Below are positions 45,264-54,318 of a DNA stretch of 64,000 nt, piece after piece. Source of the stretch: Serratia ureilytica. GTDB lineage: Bacteria; Pseudomonadota; Gammaproteobacteria; Enterobacterales; Enterobacteriaceae. The DNA lies in NCBI RefSeq assembly GCF_013375155.1, contig NZ_JABXOF010000005.1:62001-126000 (forward strand). Direction: 5' to 3'. Position 1 is the stretch's first letter; each line of letters begins with the position of its first letter. The position numbers and the translations under genes were made by a program. The notes beneath the pieces are model-generated. The model made no database searches. It was not told where the DNA came from and saw only the letters and a list, made by a program, of their open reading frames with translations.

Positions 45264-46172
45264 ATGAAAAACAGATCGGCATCTTGGCATTTTTACAAGC
45301 TGTATATCGGTAGCCATCATGATGGAATGGACTTTCTGATCACCCAGGGATTGACCCAAGCACTGGCGTACGCTCCTGATTCTCCTTGGTTCTTCTTACG
45401 TTATATCGATGAAAAAGGATTACATTTACGCGTTCGTTTTCTGCTGCAGGAAAAGGACAGCCAGCGCCTGGAAACCGCCATTTACGCTGCGCTGCATGAT
45501 GCGCTGAATAGCCTGCCGTTGCGCCCGGCCAACCTGTGGACGCCATTGGTCAGCTTCCGCGGCAACACGCCGTTTCCCACGCATGAACTCCCGGTCCATT
45601 GCGAACGCGCGGAATATGAGCCGGAAACGGACGTCTACGGGGGCGAAACGGGCATTGGCATCGCCGAAGCGCTGTTTCACCAATCCAGTGACATTGCCCG
45701 TGCCATATTGCTGGCCGAGGCAGGCGGCGGCATGACGCGCAAAGAGTTTGCGTTGCCTCTGATGCTGGCCATGTTGGAAACGTTCATTCCTGTTGCCCGG
45801 CGTTCCGCCTTCCTTGAAAGCTTCTCGACTTTCTGGCTGGCGGGCTCTGCGGATATCGGAATGATCAAAAACAGCTTTACCGATCGCGCATGGGAACTGA
45901 TTGATGAAAACTCGGTTCTTCTGTCGCCGCAGATACGGCAAGACGCGCAAAGCGCCGAACTGGTGGATCGCTGGCAGTCTGCGCTAGACCAGACCCGGCG
46001 TAACTATGAACGCCATTGCGAACGATACAGTGACGGCCTCGCGAAAAATCTGGCATTCCAATTCATGCACCTAATGAACAATCGCCTTGGCTTAAGCACG
46101 CTGGATGAAGCCTGGCTGGCCGTGTTGCTAAGCAAAAGCCTGGAAAGCGGAGTTATTCATGCATCATCATAA
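45264..46172 (+). CDS. Thiopeptide-type biosynthesis protein (SpaB_C, elimination domain)
   Basis: 302 residues of the SpaB C-terminal family. The start WHFYKLYIGSHHDGMDFLI and SPWFFLRYIDEKGLHLRVRF are the family hallmark, and GETGIGIAEALFHQSSDIA and LMHLMNNRLGLS-like segments follow. In split LanB systems this protein eliminates glutamate from glutamylated Ser/Thr to give dehydroalanine or dehydrobutyrine. Relatives also catalyse the [4+2] pyridine formation of thiopeptides. Only one such gene is seen here, so elimination is the likelier job. ATG 45264; it overlaps the next gene by 14 bases. Confidence 0.88.
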   Translation: MKNRSASWHFYKLYIGSHHDGMDFLITQGLTQALAYAPDSPWFFLRYIDEKGLHLRVRFLLQEKDSQRLETAIYAALHDALNSLPLRPANLWTPLVSFRGNTPFPTHELPVHCERAEYEPETDVYGGETGIGIAEALFHQSSDIARAILLAEAGGGMTRKEFALPLMLAMLETFIPVARRSAFLESFSTFWLAGSADIGMIKNSFTDRAWELIDENSVLLSPQIRQDAQSAELVDRWQSALDQTRRNYERHCERYSDGLAKNLAFQFMHLMNNRLGLSTLDEAWLAVLLSKSLESGVIHASS

Positions 46173-47505
46173 CTTTGCCGTTTCCGCGTCCATGCGCCAG
46201 AAATATCCGTTCATGTCGCTGCTCTCGCCGCTGACGGGCGTTGTCGGCAGCGTCTACCCGTTGGAACCGCAGGAGATGCATATCCCCCGCTTTTCGTCGG
46301 TTCTGGCCAGCCTGGGCAATCTGTCAATGCCATATCCCCATATCATTGACAATAAAGGCAACGACCTGCAAAAAATCGCGCTTGCCGGCTGCGGCGCCGA
46401 TGAACACGTCGATATGGCGATCGTCCGCGCTGTCGCCGAAGCGGCAGAGCGATACGCCACCTGCGTCTACCATCTTCGCGATGTTTCGGTCGCCAGCTTC
46501 CGCGAACTCGGGGCTGACGGTTTGGCGGCCGACAGCCTGCCCCGTTGCAGCGAGGAGGAGCTCGCCGATCCGCTCTGCCCGGTCAAACCCATTGATGACG
46601 CCCAGCCGTTGCGCTGGGTGGAAGGTTACTCGTTGACGGACTCCCGCCCGCGCAAGATCCCGTTGATCATGTCGCATCTGTATGTGCGGCCCTGGGAAAG
46701 CGAGCGTTTCTGGTTGCCGATATCGACAGGCGTCGCGGCGCACACCGACCTCACCACCGCCACGGTAACCGCGATCAATGAAGTCATCGAACGCGATGCG
46801 ATTGCCCTTACCTGGCTATTGCAAATGCCTTTAGCGCGCATCCGCTTCGATGAACCGGTACCGGATAGATTACAAGACAAGTTTTCACGCCTGGCGGCCA
46901 GTGGGCTGGAACAGCTGTTCTTCGATGCCACTACCGACATCGGCTGCCCGACAATCTACGGATTGCAGCTGCGCGACGGGCATCCGACCTCGGCCCAGTT
47001 CGTCAACTGCTCTACGGGGTTCGATCCCTGGGGCAGCTGCGGCAAGATTATCCGAGAAAGCGCCATGGGGCGTTCGGTACTCGAACATCAACTGCCGGTG
47101 CCGGACGATATACGCGATTTTATCGCTCTCGAACATGGCGCCATCTTCATGGGGCGAGCCGAACAGCGCTCCGCATTCGATTTTCTCACCGCCAGCGAGC
47201 GGCAGATGCCGATTAGCCGCCTGCAGGCCGGGCAACCGCAAACGCCGGCAGCACAGCTGAAAAAATTGGTGGCGCGTTTTCGTCAACTCAAGATGGACGT
47301 CGTGATAGCGGACATGACGACGGATGAACTGCGCGATGCCGGTTTACATGTGGTGCGCGCTGTCATCCCCGCCCTTTTGCCCATGACGGCATGCTATCGC
47401 GCCCGCTATCTCGGGCATCCGCGCCTACGGGAACAGCAGCAACGGTTGAGTGAACAATTAGGCAAAGCCGCCACGATAAATCCGTGGCCGCAACCTTTTG
47501 CCTGA
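46159..47505 (+). CDS. YcaO-domain azoline-forming cyclodehydratase
   Basis: 448-residue YcaO ATPase that cyclises Cys/Ser/Thr of the core to thiazolines/oxazolines. Seen: the ATP-binding motifs VAEAAERYATCVYH (ExxER) and INEVIERDAIALTWL, and the very C terminus INPWPQPFA carrying the PxPxP motif typical of azoline-forming YcaO enzymes. It needs a partner that binds the leader, provided by the next two genes. The ribosome site is weak; translation is coupled to the upstream gene by overlap. Confidence 0.92.
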   Translation: MHHHNFAVSASMRQKYPFMSLLSPLTGVVGSVYPLEPQEMHIPRFSSVLASLGNLSMPYPHIIDNKGNDLQKIALAGCGADEHVDMAIVRAVAEAAERYATCVYHLRDVSVASFRELGADGLAADSLPRCSEEELADPLCPVKPIDDAQPLRWVEGYSLTDSRPRKIPLIMSHLYVRPWESERFWLPISTGVAAHTDLTTATVTAINEVIERDAIALTWLLQMPLARIRFDEPVPDRLQDKFSRLAASGLEQLFFDATTDIGCPTIYGLQLRDGHPTSAQFVNCSTGFDPWGSCGKIIRESAMGRSVLEHQLPVPDDIRDFIALEHGAIFMGRAEQRSAFDFLTASERQMPISRLQAGQPQTPAAQLKKLVARFRQLKMDVVIADMTTDELRDAGLHVVRAVIPALLPMTACYRARYLGHPRLREQQQRLSEQLGKAATINPWPQPFA

Positions 47506-47517
47506 AGGAGAGTGGTA

Positions 47518-48135
47518 ATGATTATCGTCAGTGACACCGCGTTCGGCAATGACGTGGCCGATTATATGCACTGCCAGGAAGGGATCTCTCAACTGACATT
47601 GGCAACCGCACTGAACTATTCCTGGGCCGACAGCAAGGCTTCGTTCGTCGGGATCGCGCTATCCGGCGGCGCGCCGCTTAAGCTTGAACAGCTCACCACG
47701 CAGCTGTTTCGCGCCGGGATCCCTCACGCTTGCACCGTGTTGAACGACCATATGCTGTTTTGCGGCCCCCTAGTCATCCCAGGCCGAACCGCCTGTTATG
47801 CCTGTGCGGCGAAGCGCCTGCTCAGCCTCGCCGAAACGCCGCGTACGGCAATGATGGATTTGAACCTGCAGCGATATCATGAACAGCAGCCGCAGAACGC
47901 ATTGCGCGGATATACGCCGGCGCTGGTGCTGATGGCTGGATTACGGTTAAAGCAGTATGCGCAGCTCCCCGAAGACCAATTCGGCAAACTGACCGCCGTG
48001 AGCTTTGGCAGCAATCGCACCGCAAGCAGTTCCGTGGTGGCGTTACACGGCTGCAGCTGCCGTGAAAACCGGCATATTTCGCAGGCTCAGGGCACGGCCT
48101 TGTTGGCCGAACACCTGGAAGGAGCCTTACGCTAA
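47518..48135 (+). CDS. Short E1-like/ThiF-type cyclodehydratase partner with Zn site
   Basis: 205 residues. FCGPLVIPGRTACYACAAKR and the later ALHGCSCRE supply four cysteines (C93, C96, C179, C181), the zinc tetrathiolate typical of E1-like partners (ocin_ThiF) of YcaO. The N-terminal nucleotide-binding half of a full E1-like protein is missing, so this is a shortened form; the rest seems to reside in the next protein. Behind GAAGGAG. Overlap with the next gene is TAATG. Confidence 0.8.
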   Translation: MIIVSDTAFGNDVADYMHCQEGISQLTLATALNYSWADSKASFVGIALSGGAPLKLEQLTTQLFRAGIPHACTVLNDHMLFCGPLVIPGRTACYACAAKRLLSLAETPRTAMMDLNLQRYHEQQPQNALRGYTPALVLMAGLRLKQYAQLPEDQFGKLTAVSFGSNRTASSSVVALHGCSCRENRHISQAQGTALLAEHLEGALR

Positions 48136-50537
48136 TGAAAGCCACTCATATGTCGACCGTCTTGTCGGGCGCACAGTTTAGCCACCATAACGATCTTTAC
48201 GCTTTGCTGCCCAAGCGCCCCAAATTAATTCCGGAACTGATTTTCATTCCTGAAAGCGATACCCGCGTAGCCGTGTATGGCGCCTATCAGCCGCGCATCC
48301 TGACCTGCGTTCAGGGGATAAACACGCTGGCGGTCTTCCTCGAGCGCCTCGATGGCGTCAACGTGCTGGAAAGCGTGCTGACCGACGACGCGACCATGAG
48401 CCGCGAGAATGCCCTGGGCATGCTGTCCTTACTGTTTCGCTATGGCTTCCTTGAAGAAGGTGAAGGCCTGGATGACGGCGCCCCAAGCCATTTGGCAAGC
48501 TATTGCGGCCGCTTTGTCGACAATACCCGCCTGCACGCCAACCGCACTGCGGCGCTGCAGTCCGCCCGCCGCCGCAGGCTCGCCCTGGTTTGCCCGGAAG
48601 ATGTGTCATCGCTGCTGCAACACGCGTTGGCGCCTATGGCCGCCAGCATTGACGTTCTGACCGAGCGCCCAACGTCCAGCGCCCTCCCCTGGGATGATGC
48701 ACTGATCATTTTTGACGGCAGCGAGTCCGACGTTTTCCGCCAGGCATGCGCCGATGGGTTGCACCAGGCCGGCGTGCGTTATCTGAGCTGCATTATTGGC
48801 GCGGATCGCACGCTGGTGGGCCCTTATACCCTCCCGAACATCAGCGCCAGTTATCAATGCGCACGCACGCAATGTGAGCAGCCATCGCCCGCCAACGATC
48901 GGCAAGAGGTGGCGTTCCGCGCCGTCTATGCCGCCCATGAGCTGGGGCAAATTCTGCTCGGGCTGTCCTCTGAAAGCTACCTCAACAAGGTCGTTTCCCA
49001 TAGCCATCGGGGCGAGGGGGAGTACACCTTAGCCTATAAGGTCGCCCGCATTCCCGGTACCGCGCTAAGCGGTTTAGGCCATGCCGCCTATCTGCCGCCG
49101 GGGGAAGAGGCATTTACTGCCTGGCAGCACCATATCGGCACACGCTTGCCGCCGCAGGGCTTGTTGCCACCGCGTTCGCATCAGATGCACTTCACGCTGG
49201 ATAACCTCAACCGCCACGCCTCAAGGCCGGTCAGGCTGCATGGGCAGCAGCATATCAACCTGCCCGACAGCGCATTGGCGGAGCGCTGTCCGCCGCCCTG
49301 GCGAATGTCGGCAATGCCGTCACAACCGTTGACACTGGCCAATCTGGGCTGGTTGCTGCGCCACGCCACGGGTTATCAAAAAGGTGAAGACGGCACATTA
49401 CGCCGCATCGCGCCCAGCGGTGGGCAACTGCTCTCGTGCGATATGTTTGTGGTCGTCCGCCGGCCGCTGCCGGAGATACCTTGCGGGGCCTGGTTCTATC
49501 TCGGTGAAAAGCACCAGCTCGTCAGGATTGACGGCATTGACTGCCAGCAATTGGAACACTTGCTCCAGCATCCCGAAGAGCCTATTTCACTCATTATCAG
49601 CGGCAACCTGAACCGCGTGCGCGGCAAATATAACGACTTCAGCTATAACATCGTTAACCTTGACGCTGGAGTGGTTAATCAATATTGCGCGCTTTCCGCG
49701 CGCGCGGCGGGCTGGACGCTGAGAGAAGATCATGGCGTCGACCTGCAATGGTTGGCGTCATTGCTCTTCTTCACGCAACAGGATAACCCCCATATCCTCT
49801 GCCAGGTCTTGCATGTGCAAGCGCCCCCGTCACAGGGTGAGCCGTGCCCTGCTCCACTTTATGAAACGGCGAGCAGCCTGGTCGCCGTTAGCCACCGCCC
49901 ACGGCCGGCCGCCGCGCCAGCGTCGCCCACGCCCGCTGCTCTTTCATCACTGGCGACTGTGCACCGCGATGAGCCGCTCTCCGCGTTACTGGAGCGCCGC
50001 AGGGCGACGTATGACTATGCCGATAGCCCGTTCCCGGAAACCTGGCTGAATACCCTGATCGCCGTCGCGCATGCCGGTCTTGAACAAAGCCGCCTGCGCG
50101 GGATGCCGGCGTTGCCAATGGAACCCTGGATATTGCTGCCGGAAGCCAGCGGCGAACTTGCCGCGGGCATTTATCAGTGCAGTCAGGCAGATCGCCGTTA
50201 CTGGCGGAAACGGGATAGCGGGTTTGGCCGCGCACATTTGGCTGATTGCATCAATCAATTAGCGTTCCATAAAGCCGGCGCGTTGCTGATGTGGGTTGCC
50301 GATCTTGAAAAGACCCTGCATGACCATGGCGCGGCGGGATACCGCATGCAGCTGCAAAACGCCGCGGCAAGCGCGATGCAGTGCTGGTTGGCGGCGCTGG
50401 ACTGCGGCTTGACCGGAACGCTGGCGGGAGGCGTGATCGAAGAAGGGCTCATTCGCCACGCGGGCGCCGACGGCTATCGCGAGGCGCCGCTGTTCTGTCT
50501 AGTGCTGGCGTCCCCTCCGCCGGCAGAGGGTGTTTAA
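48135..50537 (+). CDS. Fused leader-binding partner / SagB-type double dehydrogenase
   Basis: 800 residues in three parts. Residues 1-350: a TOMM partner-like region whose start (LLPKRPKLIPELIFIPESDT, RVAVYGAYQPRILTC) resembles a RiPP recognition winged helix, followed by a Rossmann-like domain. About 390-560 and about 610-800 are two nitroreductase (SagB-like) domains: LTLANLGWLLRHATGYQKGE with YNIVNLDAGVVNQYCALSAR, and ALLERRRATYDYADSPFPET with QLQNAAASAMQCWLAALDCG. FMN-dependent oxidation of azolines to azoles is the expected role. Fusion of partner and dehydrogenase is notable. The start could also be M6. Confidence 0.82.
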   Translation: MKATHMSTVLSGAQFSHHNDLYALLPKRPKLIPELIFIPESDTRVAVYGAYQPRILTCVQGINTLAVFLERLDGVNVLESVLTDDATMSRENALGMLSLLFRYGFLEEGEGLDDGAPSHLASYCGRFVDNTRLHANRTAALQSARRRRLALVCPEDVSSLLQHALAPMAASIDVLTERPTSSALPWDDALIIFDGSESDVFRQACADGLHQAGVRYLSCIIGADRTLVGPYTLPNISASYQCARTQCEQPSPANDRQEVAFRAVYAAHELGQILLGLSSESYLNKVVSHSHRGEGEYTLAYKVARIPGTALSGLGHAAYLPPGEEAFTAWQHHIGTRLPPQGLLPPRSHQMHFTLDNLNRHASRPVRLHGQQHINLPDSALAERCPPPWRMSAMPSQPLTLANLGWLLRHATGYQKGEDGTLRRIAPSGGQLLSCDMFVVVRRPLPEIPCGAWFYLGEKHQLVRIDGIDCQQLEHLLQHPEEPISLIISGNLNRVRGKYNDFSYNIVNLDAGVVNQYCALSARAAGWTLREDHGVDLQWLASLLFFTQQDNPHILCQVLHVQAPPSQGEPCPAPLYETASSLVAVSHRPRPAAAPASPTPAALSSLATVHRDEPLSALLERRRATYDYADSPFPETWLNTLIAVAHAGLEQSRLRGMPALPMEPWILLPEASGELAAGIYQCSQADRRYWRKRDSGFGRAHLADCINQLAFHKAGALLMWVADLEKTLHDHGAAGYRMQLQNAAASAMQCWLAALDCGLTGTLAGGVIEEGLIRHAGADGYREAPLFCLVLASPPPAEGV

Positions 50538-50538
50538 C

Positions 50539-51570
50539 ATGCCGCCTGCATCCCCCCTGTTGCGTTTAAACGAGGATGTGAAACTGATCTCTCCGCAGGC
50601 GAATGTGGCGCTGTTGCTGCAAGAAAACAGTAATGCGCCGTTAAAGCTGAGTGGGTTTTCTGCCCGGCTTGCCCAACAGTTGCAAGGGGGCAGCTCCATG
50701 GCGGCCCTCCTGGCGGAGCTGGCAGAACACCACCCGAACGCAACGCCCGAACAGTGCCAACAGGCGCTGTCCGCGTTTCTGCTGCGGTTGAAACAGGCGA
50801 ATATGATCGTTGATGGCGCGCAAAAGCCGCCTGCGGCGGCGAAAGTGGCCGGGCGATATCAGCTGCCTAACCCCGATCGCGCCGCACATAAAATCGCCAC
50901 CGTGCTGCGGGTTGTCCCGCGCGGGTTAGGTTACGGCCTGCTGAGCCTCGCGATTGCCGCTGCCTTGTGGCGTTTCATCGCGTGTTTGCCAGGGCTAAAC
51001 GCCTGGCTGCTGCAGGGCGAATGGGCCAGCGTCCAGCTGATGGTGATGCTTGTCGGCATACCGTTATGGCTGTTTTTGCATGAAATGGCGCATGCCGTCG
51101 TTTGCCGTCTTTACGGCTGCCCGGTTCTGGGGGCAGGTCTGCAATTTCGCGGCTGGTGGCTGCCCTCCGTGTTTGTCAACACCAGCGCCATCGCGCTATT
51201 CCCACTGCGCGGCATGAAGGCCTGGGTGGCGATGGCAGGGCCATTGATGGATCTCTTGTGTCTGGGAGCGCTCGCGGCGCTGAGTGAAAGCGCCGTCGCC
51301 ACCGCGATACGGCCGTTACTGCTGTTGATACTGTTCGGCCTGCTTTTCAATCTCACCCCTTTTCGGCTTTCGGATGCCACGCGGGCATTTCGCGCTTTTG
51401 CCCAACCCGGCGCCAATAAGAAAACCCGCGAGTGGTCTGCCCGAGGCCGCCGCCTATTCCGCAGTTATTGCCTGCTTTACAGCCTCTGCATGGCGGCGGC
51501 GATGGGTTGGTTAAGCTTCGTGAGTTGGCAGAAGGTGAATAACTGGTTGGCATCTGGAGTATTATCATGA
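50539..51570 (+). CDS. PqqD-like domain fused to M50 membrane metalloprotease
   Basis: 343 residues. The first 90 (LLRLNEDVKLISPQANVALL to ALSAFLLRLKQANMIV) resemble PqqD/RRE peptide-binding domains. Then come about five TM helices with PLWLFLHEMAHAVVCRLYG (HExxH, H181) and AMAGPLMDLLCLGALAAL, the features of site-2 protease-like M50 enzymes. A leader-binding membrane protease that removes the leader during export is the natural proposal. I use ATG 50539, 8 bases after GCAGAGGG; a GTG at 50530 is possible. Overlaps the next gene by 4 bases. Confidence 0.8.
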   Translation: MPPASPLLRLNEDVKLISPQANVALLLQENSNAPLKLSGFSARLAQQLQGGSSMAALLAELAEHHPNATPEQCQQALSAFLLRLKQANMIVDGAQKPPAAAKVAGRYQLPNPDRAAHKIATVLRVVPRGLGYGLLSLAIAAALWRFIACLPGLNAWLLQGEWASVQLMVMLVGIPLWLFLHEMAHAVVCRLYGCPVLGAGLQFRGWWLPSVFVNTSAIALFPLRGMKAWVAMAGPLMDLLCLGALAALSESAVATAIRPLLLLILFGLLFNLTPFRLSDATRAFRAFAQPGANKKTREWSARGRRLFRSYCLLYSLCMAAAMGWLSFVSWQKVNNWLASGVLS

Positions 51571-54104
51571 CGTTACCCGCGCAGCCTTTGTTGCTCGTCG
51601 CCCCTTTTATCATGCTGCGCACCGCAGGCCTGCCGGCGCACTATGTCAGCCAACTTCCGGATGATTTATCCGCGATTATCCGGCAACACCACTTGCAGGA
51701 GCCGGCCTGGCGGCAACTCGGGCAGGCGCTTATCGCCAGGCTGCATGCGAATATCGCATTACCCTCGGCGGACAGCGTTCGCCAGGATATGATTCGCTGT
51801 CGCCGCCATATCTTCAACGATCGCTATTTCAACCTGTCTGCCGAAGTGCGCGCCTGGTTGGCGCATTACGACTCAGCCGCTCTGGAGCAACTGACCGAAT
51901 GGTTGGCGATAGCGAATGAGCGCCGGCAGTTGGCGGCAACCTTTAACCAACGCTGGCAGCGTGTCAACGAACAGACGCAGGCCTTGTTGCTCAAAGCCGC
52001 CAACGAACCGGCTCTGCGCCGGGCGCTCTGCCTTGCCTCCCCGCAGTTGCTTTGCGATCTGGAACAAAATTGGCAGAGTTGGCCGGCCAAACGGCGCCGG
52101 CGCGTAGAGCGCTCCTTGTTTGCCTACATGATTCGAGCGGCGGGCAAAGTCAGCCCATTCAGCACCTTTTCCTCTTTTAGCCTGGTCCCGTTTGAAAGCT
52201 CGGCCGGCGAAGCCACTCTGCAAACCGGTGAAGGCAAGGTGACCTCGACCGTACACCTCAACCGCTCCATCGCATTAGCCTTGCGCGACGCGCTGTATAC
52301 GCAGCTCTGGTTGGCGAAACATGATCTGCCGCTGTGCCGTAACCCCTCCTTGCAACGCATTTCCGCCAGCCAGATGCGCGGCCATTTCTATCGCTATGAG
52401 AAACGCCACGGTTTGTTATGGAACGAAGAGCAGCAATTTGTCCTGGGCCTGGAGGCGGCGGAAATCGACGCCGTTCTGAGCGCCAGCCACCAGCAAAGCT
52501 GGAGCGCGTGGCGAACGCATTTCGAACTGGCTGGGATGGCCCCGTCCGAAGCGGAAAGACTGCTGAGAAAGCTGGTGCGCAAGGACGTCTTGCGCCCGAC
52601 ATTACAGTGGGGAACGCATCATCCTGCCCCTCTGGCCGATGTTTTGGCGCTGATGCCGGCGGAGCTCTCCAGCGACGCTCTGCGCAACCTGCCCGAACTG
52701 CCCGAACGCTTTGGTGCGGCAGAAAACGCGGAGCGCGTTGCGCTGCTTGAGCAGGCTCAACAGACGATTCAACAGAGCTGGGAGCGGCTGACCCGCCATC
52801 AGATGCCCGAAATTCGCAATATTTTATATGAAGACGCCTGGCGGGAAGGGATCAGGATGACATTGCCTGACGCTTTCATTCCCAATGTACTTGCCCGCGT
52901 AGCGAAAGCGGTGGCCAAACGCGCCACGTTGTCGCAGGAGTACCTCTGGCTGCTGCAGAACTTTATCGACAAATACGGCGCAGGTGGCCACTGCACCGAT
53001 GTCTCATTGTTTTTGCAGCAGAGCTGGCAGGGATTTATTCAATTCACCCAACAACGTATCTCGCAATCCGCCGCCACAACGGCCCGCTGGCGGCAGCACA
53101 ATATCAATCCCGCCGCCCTGAAGCTGCCGGTAACGCTCTTCCTGCAATTGGATGCCCGTCATGTGGGGCAGCTAGCGCATCCCCGGGGCAAAGTGGTCAT
53201 CAACAATGCGTATTCGCGTATCGGCTGGCAGTTGGCGCGCACCACGTTGACCAACGACAGCCAGGCCGACGACAGACGCCATCAGCTGCAAAACTGGCTG
53301 CGCCAGTTCGCCGCGCCGGCGCTGCCATTAACCTTCAGCGTCAGCGGCGAGTCCAGCAATCTCCAGGCTCAGGCCCGCCTGGCGGCTCATCATCTGTGCC
53401 TGGATGAGCCGCCTCAGGTTGCCGGCGACCTGACGCTCGACCGGCTCCAACTGCATCATGATACGCAGAGCGGCCTGCTGAAGCTGACGGACAACCAGGG
53501 ACAAGCGTTCCAATTATGTTACCTCGGCGCGGCGACGCCGATGGTGGCCTGGGGAACCAAATACCTGCTTACCGTACTGGCCGAACCGGTGCAGATTGGC
53601 CGCCCCGCCTACAAGCGATTGATGGCCAATGAGCTGGATCATGACTTCCGCCATGCCCCGCGCATGGAGGAGGAAGACTGTGTCCTGATCCGTGAAACCT
53701 GGTGGGTCCGCTCTTCCCGCATTTTCCATGAGCTGTCCGGGCATCAGGCGGCGGAGCATCCGGCGCGCCTGTTGGCATTGTTACTGAAGAACGGCATTCC
53801 GACAGACAGCTATGTGAACGGGCAATTCAACGATCATCTTAGCTGGCAGTCATTTAACAACGACAAGATTCGCAAGCCGATGTGGTGCAGGCTGGGCAAT
53901 TCACATTGCCTTGACCAATTGCTGCTACTGGCGCGAAAAGTTGACTGGTTAGTCTTCCGAGAGGCTCTCCCGTCACCGGAAAACAGTTGGATGGAAGTGA
54001 AGAATGAAACCTATCTCACTGAAATTCACACTGAGATGGTCATCCCTGGCGATTACCTCGACGCCTCTCTTATGTCCCCTCTGAAGGAGAAATCCCATGC
54101 ATAA
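51567..54104 (+). CDS. Lantibiotic dehydratase N-terminal (glutamylation) protein
   Basis: 845-residue LanB N-terminal-type protein, expected to transfer glutamate from glutamyl-tRNA to Ser/Thr of the core. Seen: RSLFAYMIRAAGKVSPFSTF, a classic Lant_dehydr_N segment, VHLNRSIALALRDALY, LQNFIDKYGAGGHCTDVSLF and HPRGKVVINNAYSRIGWQLA. The C-terminal elimination domain is absent and supplied by the gene at 45264, so the enzyme is split as in thiopeptide and goadsporin systems. Confidence 0.9.
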   Translation: MTLPAQPLLLVAPFIMLRTAGLPAHYVSQLPDDLSAIIRQHHLQEPAWRQLGQALIARLHANIALPSADSVRQDMIRCRRHIFNDRYFNLSAEVRAWLAHYDSAALEQLTEWLAIANERRQLAATFNQRWQRVNEQTQALLLKAANEPALRRALCLASPQLLCDLEQNWQSWPAKRRRRVERSLFAYMIRAAGKVSPFSTFSSFSLVPFESSAGEATLQTGEGKVTSTVHLNRSIALALRDALYTQLWLAKHDLPLCRNPSLQRISASQMRGHFYRYEKRHGLLWNEEQQFVLGLEAAEIDAVLSASHQQSWSAWRTHFELAGMAPSEAERLLRKLVRKDVLRPTLQWGTHHPAPLADVLALMPAELSSDALRNLPELPERFGAAENAERVALLEQAQQTIQQSWERLTRHQMPEIRNILYEDAWREGIRMTLPDAFIPNVLARVAKAVAKRATLSQEYLWLLQNFIDKYGAGGHCTDVSLFLQQSWQGFIQFTQQRISQSAATTARWRQHNINPAALKLPVTLFLQLDARHVGQLAHPRGKVVINNAYSRIGWQLARTTLTNDSQADDRRHQLQNWLRQFAAPALPLTFSVSGESSNLQAQARLAAHHLCLDEPPQVAGDLTLDRLQLHHDTQSGLLKLTDNQGQAFQLCYLGAATPMVAWGTKYLLTVLAEPVQIGRPAYKRLMANELDHDFRHAPRMEEEDCVLIRETWWVRSSRIFHELSGHQAAEHPARLLALLLKNGIPTDSYVNGQFNDHLSWQSFNNDKIRKPMWCRLGNSHCLDQLLLLARKVDWLVFREALPSPENSWMEVKNETYLTEIHTEMVIPGDYLDASLMSPLKEKSHA

Positions 54105-54312
54105 AGTATCAGGCTTGCTGCTTATTATCGGCCTCGTCATGTTCGCTGTCGCCCTGGCCCTCAATATCTACAGTAGCTACACGGCGAGCAACGCCAACGG
54201 TGCGTCATTGTTCTCCACCAACTGGTGGGCGCGCTGGTTCCCACTTTACGCTTCGGGAGCCGCTCTGCTCTTCATTGGTGTGATCTTGCGTCTGACAGTA
54301 GGGGATCGTTAA
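54097..54312 (+). CDS. Small two-TM membrane protein, candidate immunity protein
   Basis: 71 residues: TM helices about 5-27 (VSGLLLIIGLVMFAVALALN) and 48-66 (PLYASGAALLFIGVILRLTV), linked by a polar loop with WWARW. The ATG follows GAAGGAGA and overlaps the dehydratase gene by 8 bases. I recognise no family. Position within the operon and size fit an immunity or exporter-accessory protein; inference only. Confidence 0.7.
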   Translation: MHKVSGLLLIIGLVMFAVALALNIYSSYTASNANGASLFSTNWWARWFPLYASGAALLFIGVILRLTVGDR

Positions 54313-54318
54313 GCACCT

